Counted from the first letter of the stretch, positions 17,379-28,148 are shown. The stretch: 64,000 bases of DNA from an uncultured Butyrivibrio sp. (GCA_945928575.1 CAMENP010000004.1:92539-156538); one strand, 5' to 3'. The notes: generated by a model from the letters alone, not told the origin. A program made the numbers and translations.

Positions 17379-18611
17379 ATGAATGCAGTGGGAATAATTG
17401 CCGAATATAATCCATGTCATAACGGCCATCTATATCACATCAACAAATCAAAATCCGACACGGGAGCCGACTGTGCCGTTGTAATTATGAGCGGCAATTT
17501 TATGCAGCGCGGGACTCCGGCTGTAATGGATAAATATACCCGCGCCAAATGTGCTATTTTATCGGGCGCTGACCTTGTGATTGAACTTCCGGTCATATAT
17601 TCCACCGGAAGTGCGGAATTATTTGCAAGAGGCGCAATAAGCATACTTAACGGTCTCGGAAATATCTCACACATATCGTTCGGAAGCGAGTGTTCTTCCC
17701 TTGACAGACTTCACGAAATCGCAGTTTGTCTTGCCAGCGAATCCGATGTATATAAAGAAAGTCTGAGAAAATATATTTCTTCCGGACTCAACATGCCCGT
17801 GGCCCGTTCACATGCTTTCAGTGAATTATACGGTTATGATGCCAGAGAAATTCTGTCAGCTCCCAACAACATTCTGGCAATCGAATATATGAAAGCTCTC
17901 ATAAGAACCGGAAGTTCCATAATTCCGTACAATATAACCCGTCGTGACAATGATTACCATGATGATTTTATGACGGGTTCAATATCAAGTGCCACCGCAA
18001 TCCGCAAGCATATGGAATCAGGAGAAACAGATTGTATCCGCAATGCCGTGAGTACGGTTGTTTATGATATAATACAATCCATATCAGGCGTTACCATGCC
18101 AATCACGCCGGATGACATGTCTTACCTGCTTAAATATGCACTTCGTGATAAATCGGCTCATCTCAATGAATATATGGATGTATCCGATGCCATGGCCGTA
18201 AGAATGCGTAACTACCTCAGTTCCCAATATGATGATTTCACATTTCTTAACGCTGCCGCTGCTGTCAAGACCAAAGACATAACTTTTACAAGAGTATGCA
18301 GGGCATTTACACATATTGTTCTGGGAATAACAGACAATATGATCCGCTCAGCAGAAAATGCAGGATTTCCTTCATACGCAAGAATACTGGCTTCATCCGC
18401 GCAAGGCCGTAAATTTCTTGGCAGCATAAGAAAAGCGGCACTTATACCGGTAATCTCCAACTGTCATGATGATATTCCAAAGCTTAATGACATTTGCAAA
18501 GAGCTTCTTATGACAGATATTAAAACATCTGATATTTATAACGATATCGTATATTATAAGTTCGGTAATAAAATAAAGGACGACTACCGAAGCCGTCCCT
18601 TAATTCTTTAG
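17379..18611 (+). CDS. tmcAL: tRNA(Met) cytidine acetate ligase
   Basis: Homologue of B. subtilis TmcAL (YlbM), which activates acetate with ATP and acetylates C34 of elongator tRNA-Met. The 410-residue protein has the nucleotidyltransferase HxGH-type motif HNGH (14-17) in NPCHNGHLYH, MSGNFMQRG and the conserved ITRRDNDYHD block in the middle. The RBS is GAGGT. It is divergent from pta-ackA, whose product, acetate, is its substrate. Confidence 0.9.
   Translation: MNAVGIIAEYNPCHNGHLYHINKSKSDTGADCAVVIMSGNFMQRGTPAVMDKYTRAKCAILSGADLVIELPVIYSTGSAELFARGAISILNGLGNISHISFGSECSSLDRLHEIAVCLASESDVYKESLRKYISSGLNMPVARSHAFSELYGYDAREILSAPNNILAIEYMKALIRTGSSIIPYNITRRDNDYHDDFMTGSISSATAIRKHMESGETDCIRNAVSTVVYDIIQSISGVTMPITPDDMSYLLKYALRDKSAHLNEYMDVSDAMAVRMRNYLSSQYDDFTFLNAAAAVKTKDITFTRVCRAFTHIVLGITDNMIRSAENAGFPSYARILASSAQGRKFLGSIRKAALIPVISNCHDDIPKLNDICKELLMTDIKTSDIYNDIVYYKFGNKIKDDYRSRPLIL
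18573..18600 (-). terminator. terminator of the PFL gene inside the tmcAL 3' end
   Basis: On the minus strand a GGACGG...CGTCC stem (with one mismatch) is followed by TTTATTTTATT. It lies within the last codons of the convergent tmcAL. Confidence 0.55.
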
Positions 18612-18616
18612 TTGTA

Positions 18617-19981
18617 TTAGTTTTTAAAGCTATGTATCGGAGCCGGAATTCTTCCGCCCCTGTTAACAAATGTGCTGCAGTCAAATGTATTAACCGGCAT
18701 AACAGGTGCATATCCTAAAAGGCCTCCGAATTCAACCACATCACCGGCCTTCTTGCCGTATGCAGGAATTACCCTGACTGCGGTTGTCTTCTGGTTTACC
18801 ATTCCGATTGCGGCTTCATCAGCTATGATACCGGCTATTGTCTCTGCTGATGTATCTCCCGGAATTGCGATCATATCAAGTCCCACCGAACATACGCATG
18901 TCATAGCCTCAAGTTTCTCTATTGTGAGTGAACCTTCTTTAACAGCATCTATCATTCCCTGATCTTCGCTGACCGGAATAAATGCGCCGCTTAAACCTCC
19001 CACATATGAAGAAGCCATAACTCCGCCTTTCTTAACCTGATCGTTAAGAAGTGCAAGCGCCGCCGTTGTGCCCGGAGCTCCGGCCCTTTCAAGACCAATC
19101 TCCTCAAGAATTTCCGCAACTGAATCACCAACTGCCGGAGTTGGCGCAAGTGAAAGATCTATTATTCCGAAAGGAACACCGAGGCGCTTTGAAGCCTCCT
19201 GTGCAACCAACTGTCCAACTCTTGTTATCTTGAATGCCGTCTTTTTGATTGTCTCGCAAAGTTCCTCAAAATTGGCATTATGAAGATTGCTTAACGCATA
19301 TTTTACCACACCCGGTCCGCTGACACCGACATTAATTATTGTATCGGCTTCACTCACGCCATGAAATGCACCCGCCATAAACGGATTGTCGTCAGGGGCA
19401 TTACAAAGCGCAACAAATTTAGCACATCCAAGCGAATCATTGTCTTTGGTAAGCATTGCTGTTTCTTTTATGATATCTCCGATAAGTCTAACTGCGTCCA
19501 TATTAATACCGGTTTTGGTTGAGCCTACATTAACTGAGCTGCAGATTAATTCCGTCGATGCAAGTGCTTTTGGAATTGAACGTATAAGAAGCTCATCGCT
19601 CGGTGTCATTCCCTTACTTACTATAGCTGAATATCCGCCGATAAAATTAACACCTACTTCATGTGCGGCCTTATCAAGTACTTTAGCAATCTCAACATAG
19701 TCATCAGGTGTATGGCATGCTGCCTGTCCGACAAGTGCAATCGGAGTAATTGAAATTCTTTTATTAACGATCGGAATACCAAACTCCTTTTCGATTGCCT
19801 TACCTGTACTTACAAGATCCTTTGCTTTTGTTGTAATTTTATTGTATATATTTTCCTTGACCTTCTCAAGATTCTCATCTGCACAGTCAAGCAAACTTAT
19901 TCCCATCGTGATTGTACGGACATCCAGATTCTCCTTATCAATCATCGCATTGGTTTCATTAACTTCATATATATTGATCAT
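18617..19981 (-). CDS. PFL family protein (DUF711, UPF0210)
   Basis: A 454-residue protein of the DUF711 family, distantly related to pyruvate formate-lyase in fold but without an experimentally fixed function that I know. It has the conserved [22 protein letters not shown] and [16 protein letters not shown] blocks. The ACT-domain gene 21 bp upstream is its usual partner, suggesting amino-acid-sensing control. It ends 6 bp from the convergent tmcAL. Confidence 0.85.
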   Translation of the reverse strand: MINIYEVNETNAMIDKENLDVRTITMGISLLDCADENLEKVKENIYNKITTKAKDLVSTGKAIEKEFGIPIVNKRISITPIALVGQAACHTPDDYVEIAKVLDKAAHEVGVNFIGGYSAIVSKGMTPSDELLIRSIPKALASTELICSSVNVGSTKTGINMDAVRLIGDIIKETAMLTKDNDSLGCAKFVALCNAPDDNPFMAGAFHGVSEADTIINVGVSGPGVVKYALSNLHNANFEELCETIKKTAFKITRVGQLVAQEASKRLGVPFGIIDLSLAPTPAVGDSVAEILEEIGLERAGAPGTTAALALLNDQVKKGGVMASSYVGGLSGAFIPVSEDQGMIDAVKEGSLTIEKLEAMTCVCSVGLDMIAIPGDTSAETIAGIIADEAAIGMVNQKTTAVRVIPAYGKKAGDVVEFGGLLGYAPVMPVNTFDCSTFVNRGGRIPAPIHSFKN

Positions 19982-20002
19982 TGTGATTTCTCCTGTACGA
20001 TA

Positions 20003-20278
20003 TTATATTCTGTGCATCTTGTCAAAAATCTCTTCACGCTGGCATTTAATTACCACGCCGATGTCCTCACCTATTTTATCAAGGTCTGTGATGATCTGTG
20101 ATATATCTTTGTCAGCCTTATTGGCATCGACTATCATCATCATGTTGAAGTATTCCTGTACAATTGTCTGGGAAATATCGAGAATATTAATATGGCTTTC
20201 TGCCAGATATGTACATACCTTTGCAATAATTCCTACTGTGTCCTTACCTACTACCGTTATAATTACTTTGTTCATCAT
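20003..20278 (-). CDS. ACT domain-containing protein (UPF0237)
   Basis: A 91-residue single ACT domain starting with the family pattern KVIITVVGKDTVGIIAKVCTYL. ACT domains bind small ligands, usually amino acids. It precedes the DUF711 gene, a pair conserved in many Firmicutes. Confidence 0.88.
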   Translation of the reverse strand: MMNKVIITVVGKDTVGIIAKVCTYLAESHINILDISQTIVQEYFNMMMIVDANKADKDISQIITDLDKIGEDIGVVIKCQREEIFDKMHRI

Positions 20279-20292
20279 GTCCTCCTGAATGA

Positions 20293-21090
20293 TTATATGG
20301 TTATTATATCTGAAGGCACGTCACGACGCGCCACCTGAATATCAAAATCTTCTGCTTTAAAAGCATTGTCTCCGAGATTAATTTCCATTCTGACCGTCTC
20401 ATATGCCAGGTCGGGGAAATTATTCTCATGGCTTAAATGTCCGAGTACTATATGCTCTGTTCTGTCACATATAAGTTCTCCCAGAAGTCGTCCGCATGCT
20501 TCGTTGGAAAGATGTCCACGAAGTCCAAGAATTCTTTGCTTCAGCGGATACGGATACGGTCCGGTCATAAGCATATTTATATCATGATTGGCTTCTATCA
20601 GAACAGTATCAAGATTATTAAAATTATTAATTATGCCATCATCATAGGTTCCCAGGTCCGTAACAATCCCCGCTTTCTTATTGCCTGATTCAAAAACATA
20701 TGCAACCGGATCTGCTGCATCATGCGATATATGAACGGCTTTCACGGAAATATCTTTAATATTAAATTGACTTCCGGCTTCAATGCTGTGATATATGCCT
20801 TCCGGCATGGCACCGATATTCTTATATCCCGATATGCCTTTCAATGTTCCGCTTGTAGCATAAATCGGTGTAATGCTGTGTCTTTCAAGAACCCCAAGCC
20901 CTTTGATATGATCATCATGTTCATGCGTTACAAGAATCGCATCAATATCATCCGCTTTAAGGTCAAGCTTCGCAAGGCCTTCAAGTACTTTCTTACGGCT
21001 TATGCCATCATCTACCAGTATATGTGCATTATCAGTTCCTATGTATATACAATTGCCGCTGCTTCCGCTGGCAATGCTCATCATCCGCAT
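20293..21090 (-). CDS. metallo-beta-lactamase-fold hydrolase, WalJ/YycJ-like
   Basis: A 265-residue MBL-fold protein with the metal site THEHDDH (55-61) and further His at VHISHDA and GHLSHEN. The N-terminal SIASGSSGN is typical of the YycJ/WalJ group of predicted nucleases. In relatives walJ lies in the walRK operon; here it follows a diguanylate cyclase gene with stop and start overlapping (TAATG). Confidence 0.85.
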   Translation of the reverse strand: MRMMSIASGSSGNCIYIGTDNAHILVDDGISRKKVLEGLAKLDLKADDIDAILVTHEHDDHIKGLGVLERHSITPIYATSGTLKGISGYKNIGAMPEGIYHSIEAGSQFNIKDISVKAVHISHDAADPVAYVFESGNKKAGIVTDLGTYDDGIINNFNNLDTVLIEANHDINMLMTGPYPYPLKQRILGLRGHLSNEACGRLLGELICDRTEHIVLGHLSHENNFPDLAYETVRMEINLGDNAFKAEDFDIQVARRDVPSDIITI

Positions 21091-22838
21091 TATTCTTCTC
21101 CTTCAAACGTTCCGTCGACCGTAAGCCTGTCACGTCCATTCTGTTTTGAATAATACATTGCTTTATCAGCTCTGTCAATAAGAGTATTTATCTGTTGTGT
21201 TGTTTCAGGATATGCGCTGACTCCGACACTGACCTTTACACATACTTCATCATCGCCGTTCTTTATAGGCGTATTCTTGATTTCATTACGTAAGAAATCC
21301 ATTATTGCAACAGTTTCTTCAAGCGTCTTATTTTCAAAAATAACAACCATTTCCTCGCCGCCGTATCGGAATCCGGTGCCGTTATGTTTCTCCGCACATT
21401 CCCTTATAAGACCCGACACATGCTCTATCGCCTGATCTCCGAACAGGTGGCCGTATGTATCATTTATATTCTTAAAATGGTCTATATCCAGCATTGCAAG
21501 CGTTACATTATGATCTATATTCTTTTCTTCAATGAAATGGTTGTTAAAATAAAGGTTTAAATATCTTCTGTTATATAATCCCGTGAGCGCATCCTTGATC
21601 GACATCTCTTCAACCTTATAATACAATGACAGATTCTTCGCAACAATGTCTATCTGACCGAATATATTCTCGAGAAGGTCTGCTTTATCAACAAACATAT
21701 TATAATTTGTGCTAAATAATACATATATACAGGTATATCTCGGATTTTCAGTAACTATTGATTTGATTGCAATGGCTGATATTCCCTTTTTCTTGAAGAA
21801 AGGAAATTCATCATATGATATGTCATTGTCTATAAACTGGCCATCAATTCCACTATGTTCATATATAAATGCCGAACTCAGGAAAAAATCACAAAACTGG
21901 ATATAGTCTTCCTCGTCATCGAAAAAATCATCAATACCACTGTTATATTTCCTGCGGAGCTTCTTATCTTTGAACACAAGGCCCGAAAAGTCAATATGAA
22001 AATCATCTTCAAACATCGTGTGAGCTCTTGAAATCAACTGTTTCAGATCAAGTGATGACATTAACATTCTTAAGAATTTGTTCTGAAGGTTATTATTGGA
22101 ATTAACTACATTAATTCTTCTGTAAGCCTCCTCAAGTTCAAATTTCTTAATTCCGAGCTGTTCATTCGCTTCACGGATAGTCTTCTGGCTTTCATTAATC
22201 TTATCCGTATTATCCTTGGCACGGTCAAGCATCCTGTCCTTGGAAAAAACACACTGATCATAATATTCCTGCATTCTTCCACAATAACGTGTCACAGAAA
22301 ACATAATCATGAATGATACAGCACCCATAATAACCGTATTTACGATATGTGATGTATAATCCGATTCGCCTGATAAGAGTATATACAATATCCGTATCAC
22401 ATAAGGAATCTGTCCGAGCAAAGCAACTTTAACACGGTTGCCCGCATCGGTGAGATCTGTCATATATACGGACTCCACCATAAACATTGAGTAGAACATA
22501 ATCACAAAAAGATCACTCATCCCGCCGACTCCGGTACCGCCGATATCACTTATCATCATACCGATTATCGACATCTCAGCAAATCTCAAAATAACCACAA
22601 ACGTATACTTATGAAAGAATGAAAAATATGCAAAAAACACATCCAGTAAAAGCACCACGCATATTACCGCACACGCTATATATTTCATTCCGTCATTCTC
22701 ATTATTGATAACAAGGTTATTTGCCATAAACAGCAGCATTGCTACCAGAAGACCGACATGTCTTCTGGAAAAAATCGCCTGTAATTCCAAAATCTGTTCT
22801 TTGTTCTGCATTCTTAATGTACCCTCTATCCTATCCAA
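21090..22838 (-). CDS. membrane-bound diguanylate cyclase
   Basis: A 582-residue protein likely to make cyclic di-GMP. It has about six or seven hydrophobic segments in residues 30-205, a coiled coil (about 215-255), a middle domain of about 260-410 that may be GAF-like, and a C-terminal GGDEF domain with DALTGLYNRRYL and the active site RYGGEEM. GGEEM replaces GGDEF/GGEEF but keeps the catalytic acids. No RxxD inhibitory site is visible five residues before the motif. It overlaps the FtsA-like gene by 13 bp, so the two are co-translated. Confidence 0.85.
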   Translation of the reverse strand: MDRIEGTLRMQNKEQILELQAIFSRRHVGLLVAMLLFMANNLVINNENDGMKYIACAVICVVLLLDVFFAYFSFFHKYTFVVILRFAEMSIIGMMISDIGGTGVGGMSDLFVIMFYSMFMVESVYMTDLTDAGNRVKVALLGQIPYVIRILYILLSGESDYTSHIVNTVIMGAVSFMIMFSVTRYCGRMQEYYDQCVFSKDRMLDRAKDNTDKINESQKTIREANEQLGIKKFELEEAYRRINVVNSNNNLQNKFLRMLMSSLDLKQLISRAHTMFEDDFHIDFSGLVFKDKKLRRKYNSGIDDFFDDEEDYIQFCDFFLSSAFIYEHSGIDGQFIDNDISYDEFPFFKKKGISAIAIKSIVTENPRYTCIYVLFSTNYNMFVDKADLLENIFGQIDIVAKNLSLYYKVEEMSIKDALTGLYNRRYLNLYFNNHFIEEKNIDHNVTLAMLDIDHFKNINDTYGHLFGDQAIEHVSGLIRECAEKHNGTGFRYGGEEMVVIFENKTLEETVAIMDFLRNEIKNTPIKNGDDEVCVKVSVGVSAYPETTQQINTLIDRADKAMYYSKQNGRDRLTVDGTFEGEE

Positions 22839-24868
22839 TATATATCTATGCTGTCATTTGCACGCACCTGATCGGTAAATCCCGATTTAACTCCGTTGAT
22901 TGCCGTGTAAAGCTCCGTTCCGCCCATTTTTGATAAATCAAACGGATAGAAATCCAGCACGTCAACCAATGTGTACCGGGTCTTATTCTTAAGTGTTACC
23001 GGCGTGTTATTTACCGTAATTTGTATCGAAGTATTGTCAGCCGGCTCTTTATCCCGGACAGCAGCCGGAATTTCTTCCGGAGTTCCTTCTTCATCCACGA
23101 TGACCGGTTCTTCCTCAATCTCGTCATATCTGACATTGAAATTCTCATATACTTTGGTATCAGGTCCGGCATCTTCGTTGTTGACCTTAATAATTACTCC
23201 GTCCAGCGGAATATCAAGAAATTCAAAAAGCTGGCTTACCGTATAATAATTTTCCATCACGACGGAATCATTTTCCTTAATGATATACGACGGTGGCTGC
23301 AATGTTCCGTTAACATAGGCAAATTTAGGACATTTAACCTGCTTGCCGTTAATTGAAAATTCTATCTGTGATTTATATTCAGGCAGACTTCCTATTGCAA
23401 GTTTTCCTGCTTCTCCGACCGTGGATTCCACAATATCTATATAATCATTTTTCTCAATCTGCATACTCATATTGGCTTCTTTGCCGTTCTTCAATATGCG
23501 CGCAGGCTCTCCCGCTTCACCGCGCACCATCCTTGCCACACTGTTAAGCGTATAATTAACCGCCATTCCGCGTCTCGGGAAAAGAAGTTCATTAGGATAA
23601 CCCGACTGCATTATAGCATCAATGACCGTCAGACTGTTGTTATCATATAATTTAATACGTTCACCGTTGACCGTTACATATATAAAATTGTTCTTTTGTG
23701 TGTAATAATTAATACATATTCCGACAGGTGTTACAAAAAGAGAGTCTTTCTTATAGTTATCTATTGCAAACTCAATATTGCCAAGCACTTCTTTGCCTCT
23801 GAGTGCAACTCTTTCCTGTGGAAGCGAAAGTCTCTGTGCAAGTCCTGATGTAAATCCCGGAATCTTACCACCGCCCCCGACTACAAAAACAGCGCTTACA
23901 GACCTGCCGCCGTTAAGTTCGATGATTTTGTCGGCCACATCTCCCGTAATCTTATCCGTAACCGGCTTTGTCACATTAATGACATCCTCAGGCGTAACCG
24001 ATATCTTGGTTCCCATAATATCTTTGAATGATATTTTCTTTCTTGACGTACCAGCAGCCATCTTAATTTTCTCAGCCTGCGCAAAATCCACCAGATAGTT
24101 CTTGGCAATCATCTCCGAAAGTTCATCTCCGGCACAAGGAATCATTCCGTATGCCACAACACTGCCGTCTCTGGTAATACATATATCCGATGTACCGGCT
24201 CCGACATCAACAAGCGCTATATTAAGCAATCTGTATTGTTCAGGTATCGCAACATTCATAGCCGCGATAGGCTCCAATGTAAGATTAGCCACTTCAAGTC
24301 CTGCTCCTTCAACAGAAGCATACAATCCATCCACTACCTCTTCAGGAAGAAATGTTGCCAGCAATTCCACTGAAATCCTGTCAGCCTTATGTCCTTCAAG
24401 ATTACTTATCTCATAATCATTTATGTAATATTTAACAGGTGTATATCCGACACAATAGAAATCGGATTCGGATTCATTCTCATTAATCTGTCTGTGTGCA
24501 AGTTCAACACCGGCAAAATCAAGGTTATAAATATCTTCTCCGGTAACACGATGCTCATCATCAAAGTCCACAACAGCTTTAACCGTAACTGTTCTCAGCA
24601 CACGTCCGGCCGCCGCTATACATACCTTGGTCAGCGGCCTGCCTATTTTCAGTTCAAGAGAAGATTTAACAATCTGTATTTCTTCGGTAACCTTGGATAT
24701 ATCATGAACCTGGCCGTCAAGCATTGCCCTGGTATCATGTTCCTTGACCTCCATTGCAATCACATGAAAACCGGCATTATCCATATATCCTACTGTACCA
24801 ACTATGCTTCTTGTACCTATATCAAGTCCGAATACAAATTGCTCCGGGCATCTGATTATCTCTGGCAT
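22826..24868 (-). CDS. FtsA-like ATPase with C-terminal beta-grasp-like repeats
   Basis: A 680-residue protein. The N-terminal 370 residues form an actin/FtsA fold: FGLDIGTRSIVGTVG near 13-27, VDVGAGTSDI near 215-224 and VFVVGGGGKIPGF near 320. The C-terminal 290 residues carry at least two segments of the pattern V-x-VNG...-DxI (about 395-475 and 620-680), with a third, weaker one between, resembling ThiS/SLBB beta-grasp units. The C-terminus has no amphipathic membrane helix like that of FtsA. It lies between coaE and a diguanylate cyclase gene. Function unknown; cell-division or envelope scaffolding is inferred from the fold only. RBS GGAGG. Confidence 0.75.
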   Translation of the reverse strand: MPEIIRCPEQFVFGLDIGTRSIVGTVGYMDNAGFHVIAMEVKEHDTRAMLDGQVHDISKVTEEIQIVKSSLELKIGRPLTKVCIAAAGRVLRTVTVKAVVDFDDEHRVTGEDIYNLDFAGVELAHRQINENESESDFYCVGYTPVKYYINDYEISNLEGHKADRISVELLATFLPEEVVDGLYASVEGAGLEVANLTLEPIAAMNVAIPEQYRLLNIALVDVGAGTSDICITRDGSVVAYGMIPCAGDELSEMIAKNYLVDFAQAEKIKMAAGTSRKKISFKDIMGTKISVTPEDVINVTKPVTDKITGDVADKIIELNGGRSVSAVFVVGGGGKIPGFTSGLAQRLSLPQERVALRGKEVLGNIEFAIDNYKKDSLFVTPVGICINYYTQKNNFIYVTVNGERIKLYDNNSLTVIDAIMQSGYPNELLFPRRGMAVNYTLNSVARMVRGEAGEPARILKNGKEANMSMQIEKNDYIDIVESTVGEAGKLAIGSLPEYKSQIEFSINGKQVKCPKFAYVNGTLQPPSYIIKENDSVVMENYYTVSQLFEFLDIPLDGVIIKVNNEDAGPDTKVYENFNVRYDEIEEEPVIVDEEGTPEEIPAAVRDKEPADNTSIQITVNNTPVTLKNKTRYTLVDVLDFYPFDLSKMGGTELYTAINGVKSGFTDQVRANDSIDIYWIG

Positions 24869-24902
24869 AACAATCCTCCAAACATGTTCAGATTTAATAA
24901 TA

Positions 24903-25508
24903 TCACACGATATGATATTCTTCCAGCTTATTTTTGACTGTATTGTAAGTATTTTCCATCGAAATTCCCGTATCTATTACGAAATTACAATGTTTTTTGA
25001 ATTCATCTTCCTTCATCTGACTGTCAAAAATCCCAGTTATACGGGCATCGGAATATCCTCTGCTTTTCTTAAGCCGGTCACGTCTGACGTCTTCCGACGC
25101 ATATACATACCATAATTCATCGCATATGCTGTCATATCCGTTTTCTATAAGAAGTGCAGCTTCAATAAATACAAAATCATATTCTCCCGAAATCCTAAGT
25201 TTAGAAATCTTATCAAAAATATGTTTATTCACTGCAGGATGCACAGCATCCGTCCATTGCGTCCTTAATGTCTCATCCGCATAGATCCTTGATGCAATAT
25301 ATGCCCTGTCAAGTTCTTTATTGTCATCATATGCTTTACTGCCAAAAAGTCTGAGCGCTGTATCGCACAGACACTGTCCGTAACTCATTAATTCTTTGGC
25401 AACATCATCTGCCATGATTATTTCGCATCTGCATAATTCTTTCAACATATGCAGAACGGTTGATTTGCCTGCCCCGACTCCGCCGGTAACACCTATAACT
25501 TTCATCAT
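24903..25508 (-). CDS. coaE: dephospho-CoA kinase
   Basis: Last step of coenzyme A synthesis. In 201 residues: P-loop GGVGAGKST (9-17), an early IMADDVAKE and DAVHPAVN. The start overlaps the polA stop (ATGATGA), as in the common polA-coaE order. Confidence 0.94.
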   Translation of the reverse strand: MMKVIGVTGGVGAGKSTVLHMLKELCRCEIIMADDVAKELMSYGQCLCDTALRLFGSKAYDDNKELDRAYIASRIYADETLRTQWTDAVHPAVNKHIFDKISKLRISGEYDFVFIEAALLIENGYDSICDELWYVYASEDVRRDRLKKSRGYSDARITGIFDSQMKEDEFKKHCNFVIDTGISMENTYNTVKNKLEEYHIV

Positions 25509-28138
25509 TTTGCCTCATACCAGTTATTTCCGCTGTGGATGTCAATTTCAAGAGGAACTCTAAGCTTTGCTGCGCCTTCCATTTCCTCGCTCAGAATGCG
25601 TTTTACTTCGTCTTCTTCTCCCGGTGCTGTCTCAATCAGAAGTTCATCATGTATCTGTAATATAAGTTTTGACTTAAGATTACTCTGACCAAGTCTCTTG
25701 TATACATTGATCATTGCTATTTTGATAATATCAGCCGCCGTACCCTGAAGCGGTGAGTTCATTGCTATTCTCTCTCCGAACTGTCTTTGCATAAAATTAG
25801 AAGATGCAAGTTCCGGAACCGGTCGTCTCCTGCCGTACAATGTTATCGAATATCCGTCTTTCCTGGCATTGTCGACAAGTCCGTTAAGATAATCCTTGAT
25901 TGACGGATATGTTTTAAAATATACGTCAATATATTCTTTGGCTTCCTTTCTCGATATTCCAAGGTCTTTGCTCAGGCCGAAAGAACTGATTCCGTAAACG
26001 ATTCCGAAATTAACGGCTTTGGCATTGCTTCTTTGTCTTGGAGTAACTTCTTCCAACGGAGTTTTAAATACCTTTGAAGCGGTTATCCTGTGTATATCCT
26101 TATCCTCACGGTACGCATTGATAAGCGTCTCATCGCCTGACATATGTGCCAAAAGTCTTAATTCGATCTGTGAATAATCCGCATCGGTAAACACATATCC
26201 GTCCTTCGGAATAAATACTTTACGGATCTGTCTGCCTATATCCATACGTATCGGAATATTCTGTAGATTCGGCTCCGTGCTGCTGATTCTTCCCGTCGCG
26301 GTTATTGTCTGGTTAAAAGTACCGTGAATCCTTCCGTCATCACGTATATAATCCGCAAGGCCGTCAGCATATGTCGATTTCAATTTAGCAAGGGTTCTGT
26401 ATTCAAGTATATCATTTACTATAGGATAATCCGGTGCCAGTTTCTCCAGAACTTCCGCAGATGTGGAATATCCTGTTTTGGTCTTCTTACCGCCTTCTAT
26501 TCCCATTCTGTCAAAAAGAATTTCTCCAAGCTGTTTAGGCGAATTAATATTAAATTCCGTTCCGGCCTGTTCATATATTCCGGATCTGAGTTCTTCTATT
26601 TTGACGGCAAGTTCATCGCCGTAGGATTTAAGCGCAGTTCTGTTAACCCTTATGCCTTCATGTTCCATGCTCCTAAGGACATAAATTATAGGAAGTTCTA
26701 TATTGTGATACACTTCTTTCATTCCCATAGAGCAAAGCTTGTCATATATTTTATCATGTGCCGTCAATGCAGTATAAGCATCATAGCAGCATATCTGCAT
26801 TAATTTATCCGGTACATTCTCCGATTCCTGTGCAATTGTGTTTTTCCCGAGAATATCTTCCTCCGATGCGAAATTTCTGTTCAGATATTCCCTTGCAAGT
26901 TCCGCATAAGTATATGCATCTTTAAGAGGATTAATAAGGTACTGCATGATTGCCAGGTCATCTGTATCATCATTTATATCTGGATTGATATAATCCACCT
27001 GTGCCTTTAGATTTATCGCATATAAATGTATCTTTTGCGAAAGCGCTTTAATGCTGTCCGCAAGATAATCCTGCGTTATAAATCCTTCAACGCCAATATA
27101 ATAATATTTATCATCAAACGCCAGTGCCGCTCCGTAGAGAACGTCATCACAGACTGCGAGTCTTATACCCGCACATTCGGAATTCATACATTCACGGATA
27201 ATATCATCCGCCTTGGCATAATCATTTATATAACAGAATTTATCCGACAAATCATCTTCTTTTACCGGTTCGGCATCTTTAAAACGTTTGAGTAAAGATT
27301 TCAGTTCAAGTCTTGAGAAAATCTCATATGCCCCGGCAGTAAAAAGATTGTCTATATATGCATCTTCGACGTCAAAATCAACCGGAGAATCTATATTGAT
27401 CGTGGCAAGTTTCTTGCTCATGACAGCCATATCATAATGCTCCGAGAGATTATTGCGTGCCTTTGCCGGAGTTATGTTATCGACATCCGCATATGCCGCT
27501 TCGATTGACTTATATTTGGTTATAATGGCCGTCGCGGTTTTCTCTCCTATTCCCGGAACACCCGGAATATTATCAGATGAATCACCCATAAGTGCTTTAA
27601 GGTCTATAAATTCTTCAGGCGTAACCTGATATTTATCGATCACATCAGAAGGATAATAATTCTCTATTGAGGTCTGTCCCTTTACGGTTTTAGGCATACG
27701 GATTTTGATATGCTCATCAGCAAGCTGTAAAAGGTCACGGTCTCCGGAAAGTATCGATACTTCAAAGCCATCCCTCTGGCATCTCTTGGCCAGCGTGCCG
27801 AGAATATCATCCGCCTCATACCCTTCGAGAGTAATTACAGGTATTGTCATGGCCGAAAGAACTTCTTTTATGATCGGTACCTGCTCATGAAGTTCCTGCG
27901 GCATCGGTTTCCTGGTGCCCTTGTATTCGGCAAACATCTTATGTCTGAATGTCGGAGCTTTCAAATCAAATGCTACAGCAATATAATCCGCATGCTCATC
28001 TTCAAGTGATTTGAGCATGATATTAATAAATCCGTAAACAGCATTTGTATGGATTCCCTCAAAATTTGTCAAAGGAGGCACTCCGTAAAATGCCCTGTTT
28101 AAAATACTATGCCCATCTATCAGTAAAATTTTCTTCAT
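25505..28138 (-). CDS. polA: DNA polymerase I
   Basis: Family A polymerase of 877 residues for repair and Okazaki-fragment maturation. It has an N-terminal 5' nuclease domain (1-290, with LSGDRDLLQL and DSSDNIPGVPGIGEKTA), a middle domain and the polymerase core with motif A DYSQIELR, motif B RSNAKAVNFGIVYG and motif C QIHDELLIE. The middle domain lacks the DxE motif expected for 3'-5' proofreading (GIRLAVCDD instead), as in many Gram-positive PolA proteins. Confidence 0.96.
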   Translation of the reverse strand: MKKILLIDGHSILNRAFYGVPPLTNFEGIHTNAVYGFINIMLKSLEDEHADYIAVAFDLKAPTFRHKMFAEYKGTRKPMPQELHEQVPIIKEVLSAMTIPVITLEGYEADDILGTLAKRCQRDGFEVSILSGDRDLLQLADEHIKIRMPKTVKGQTSIENYYPSDVIDKYQVTPEEFIDLKALMGDSSDNIPGVPGIGEKTATAIITKYKSIEAAYADVDNITPAKARNNLSEHYDMAVMSKKLATINIDSPVDFDVEDAYIDNLFTAGAYEIFSRLELKSLLKRFKDAEPVKEDDLSDKFCYINDYAKADDIIRECMNSECAGIRLAVCDDVLYGAALAFDDKYYYIGVEGFITQDYLADSIKALSQKIHLYAINLKAQVDYINPDINDDTDDLAIMQYLINPLKDAYTYAELAREYLNRNFASEEDILGKNTIAQESENVPDKLMQICCYDAYTALTAHDKIYDKLCSMGMKEVYHNIELPIIYVLRSMEHEGIRVNRTALKSYGDELAVKIEELRSGIYEQAGTEFNINSPKQLGEILFDRMGIEGGKKTKTGYSTSAEVLEKLAPDYPIVNDILEYRTLAKLKSTYADGLADYIRDDGRIHGTFNQTITATGRISSTEPNLQNIPIRMDIGRQIRKVFIPKDGYVFTDADYSQIELRLLAHMSGDETLINAYREDKDIHRITASKVFKTPLEEVTPRQRSNAKAVNFGIVYGISSFGLSKDLGISRKEAKEYIDVYFKTYPSIKDYLNGLVDNARKDGYSITLYGRRRPVPELASSNFMQRQFGERIAMNSPLQGTAADIIKIAMINVYKRLGQSNLKSKLILQIHDELLIETAPGEEDEVKRILSEEMEGAAKLRVPLEIDIHSGNNWYEAK

Positions 28139-28148
28139 GATTTAACTC

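Noticed and set aside
25505..28138. Proofreading activity in PolA
   Set aside because: The DxE exonuclease motif is missing from the middle domain; this is common in Gram-positive relatives and not remarkable.
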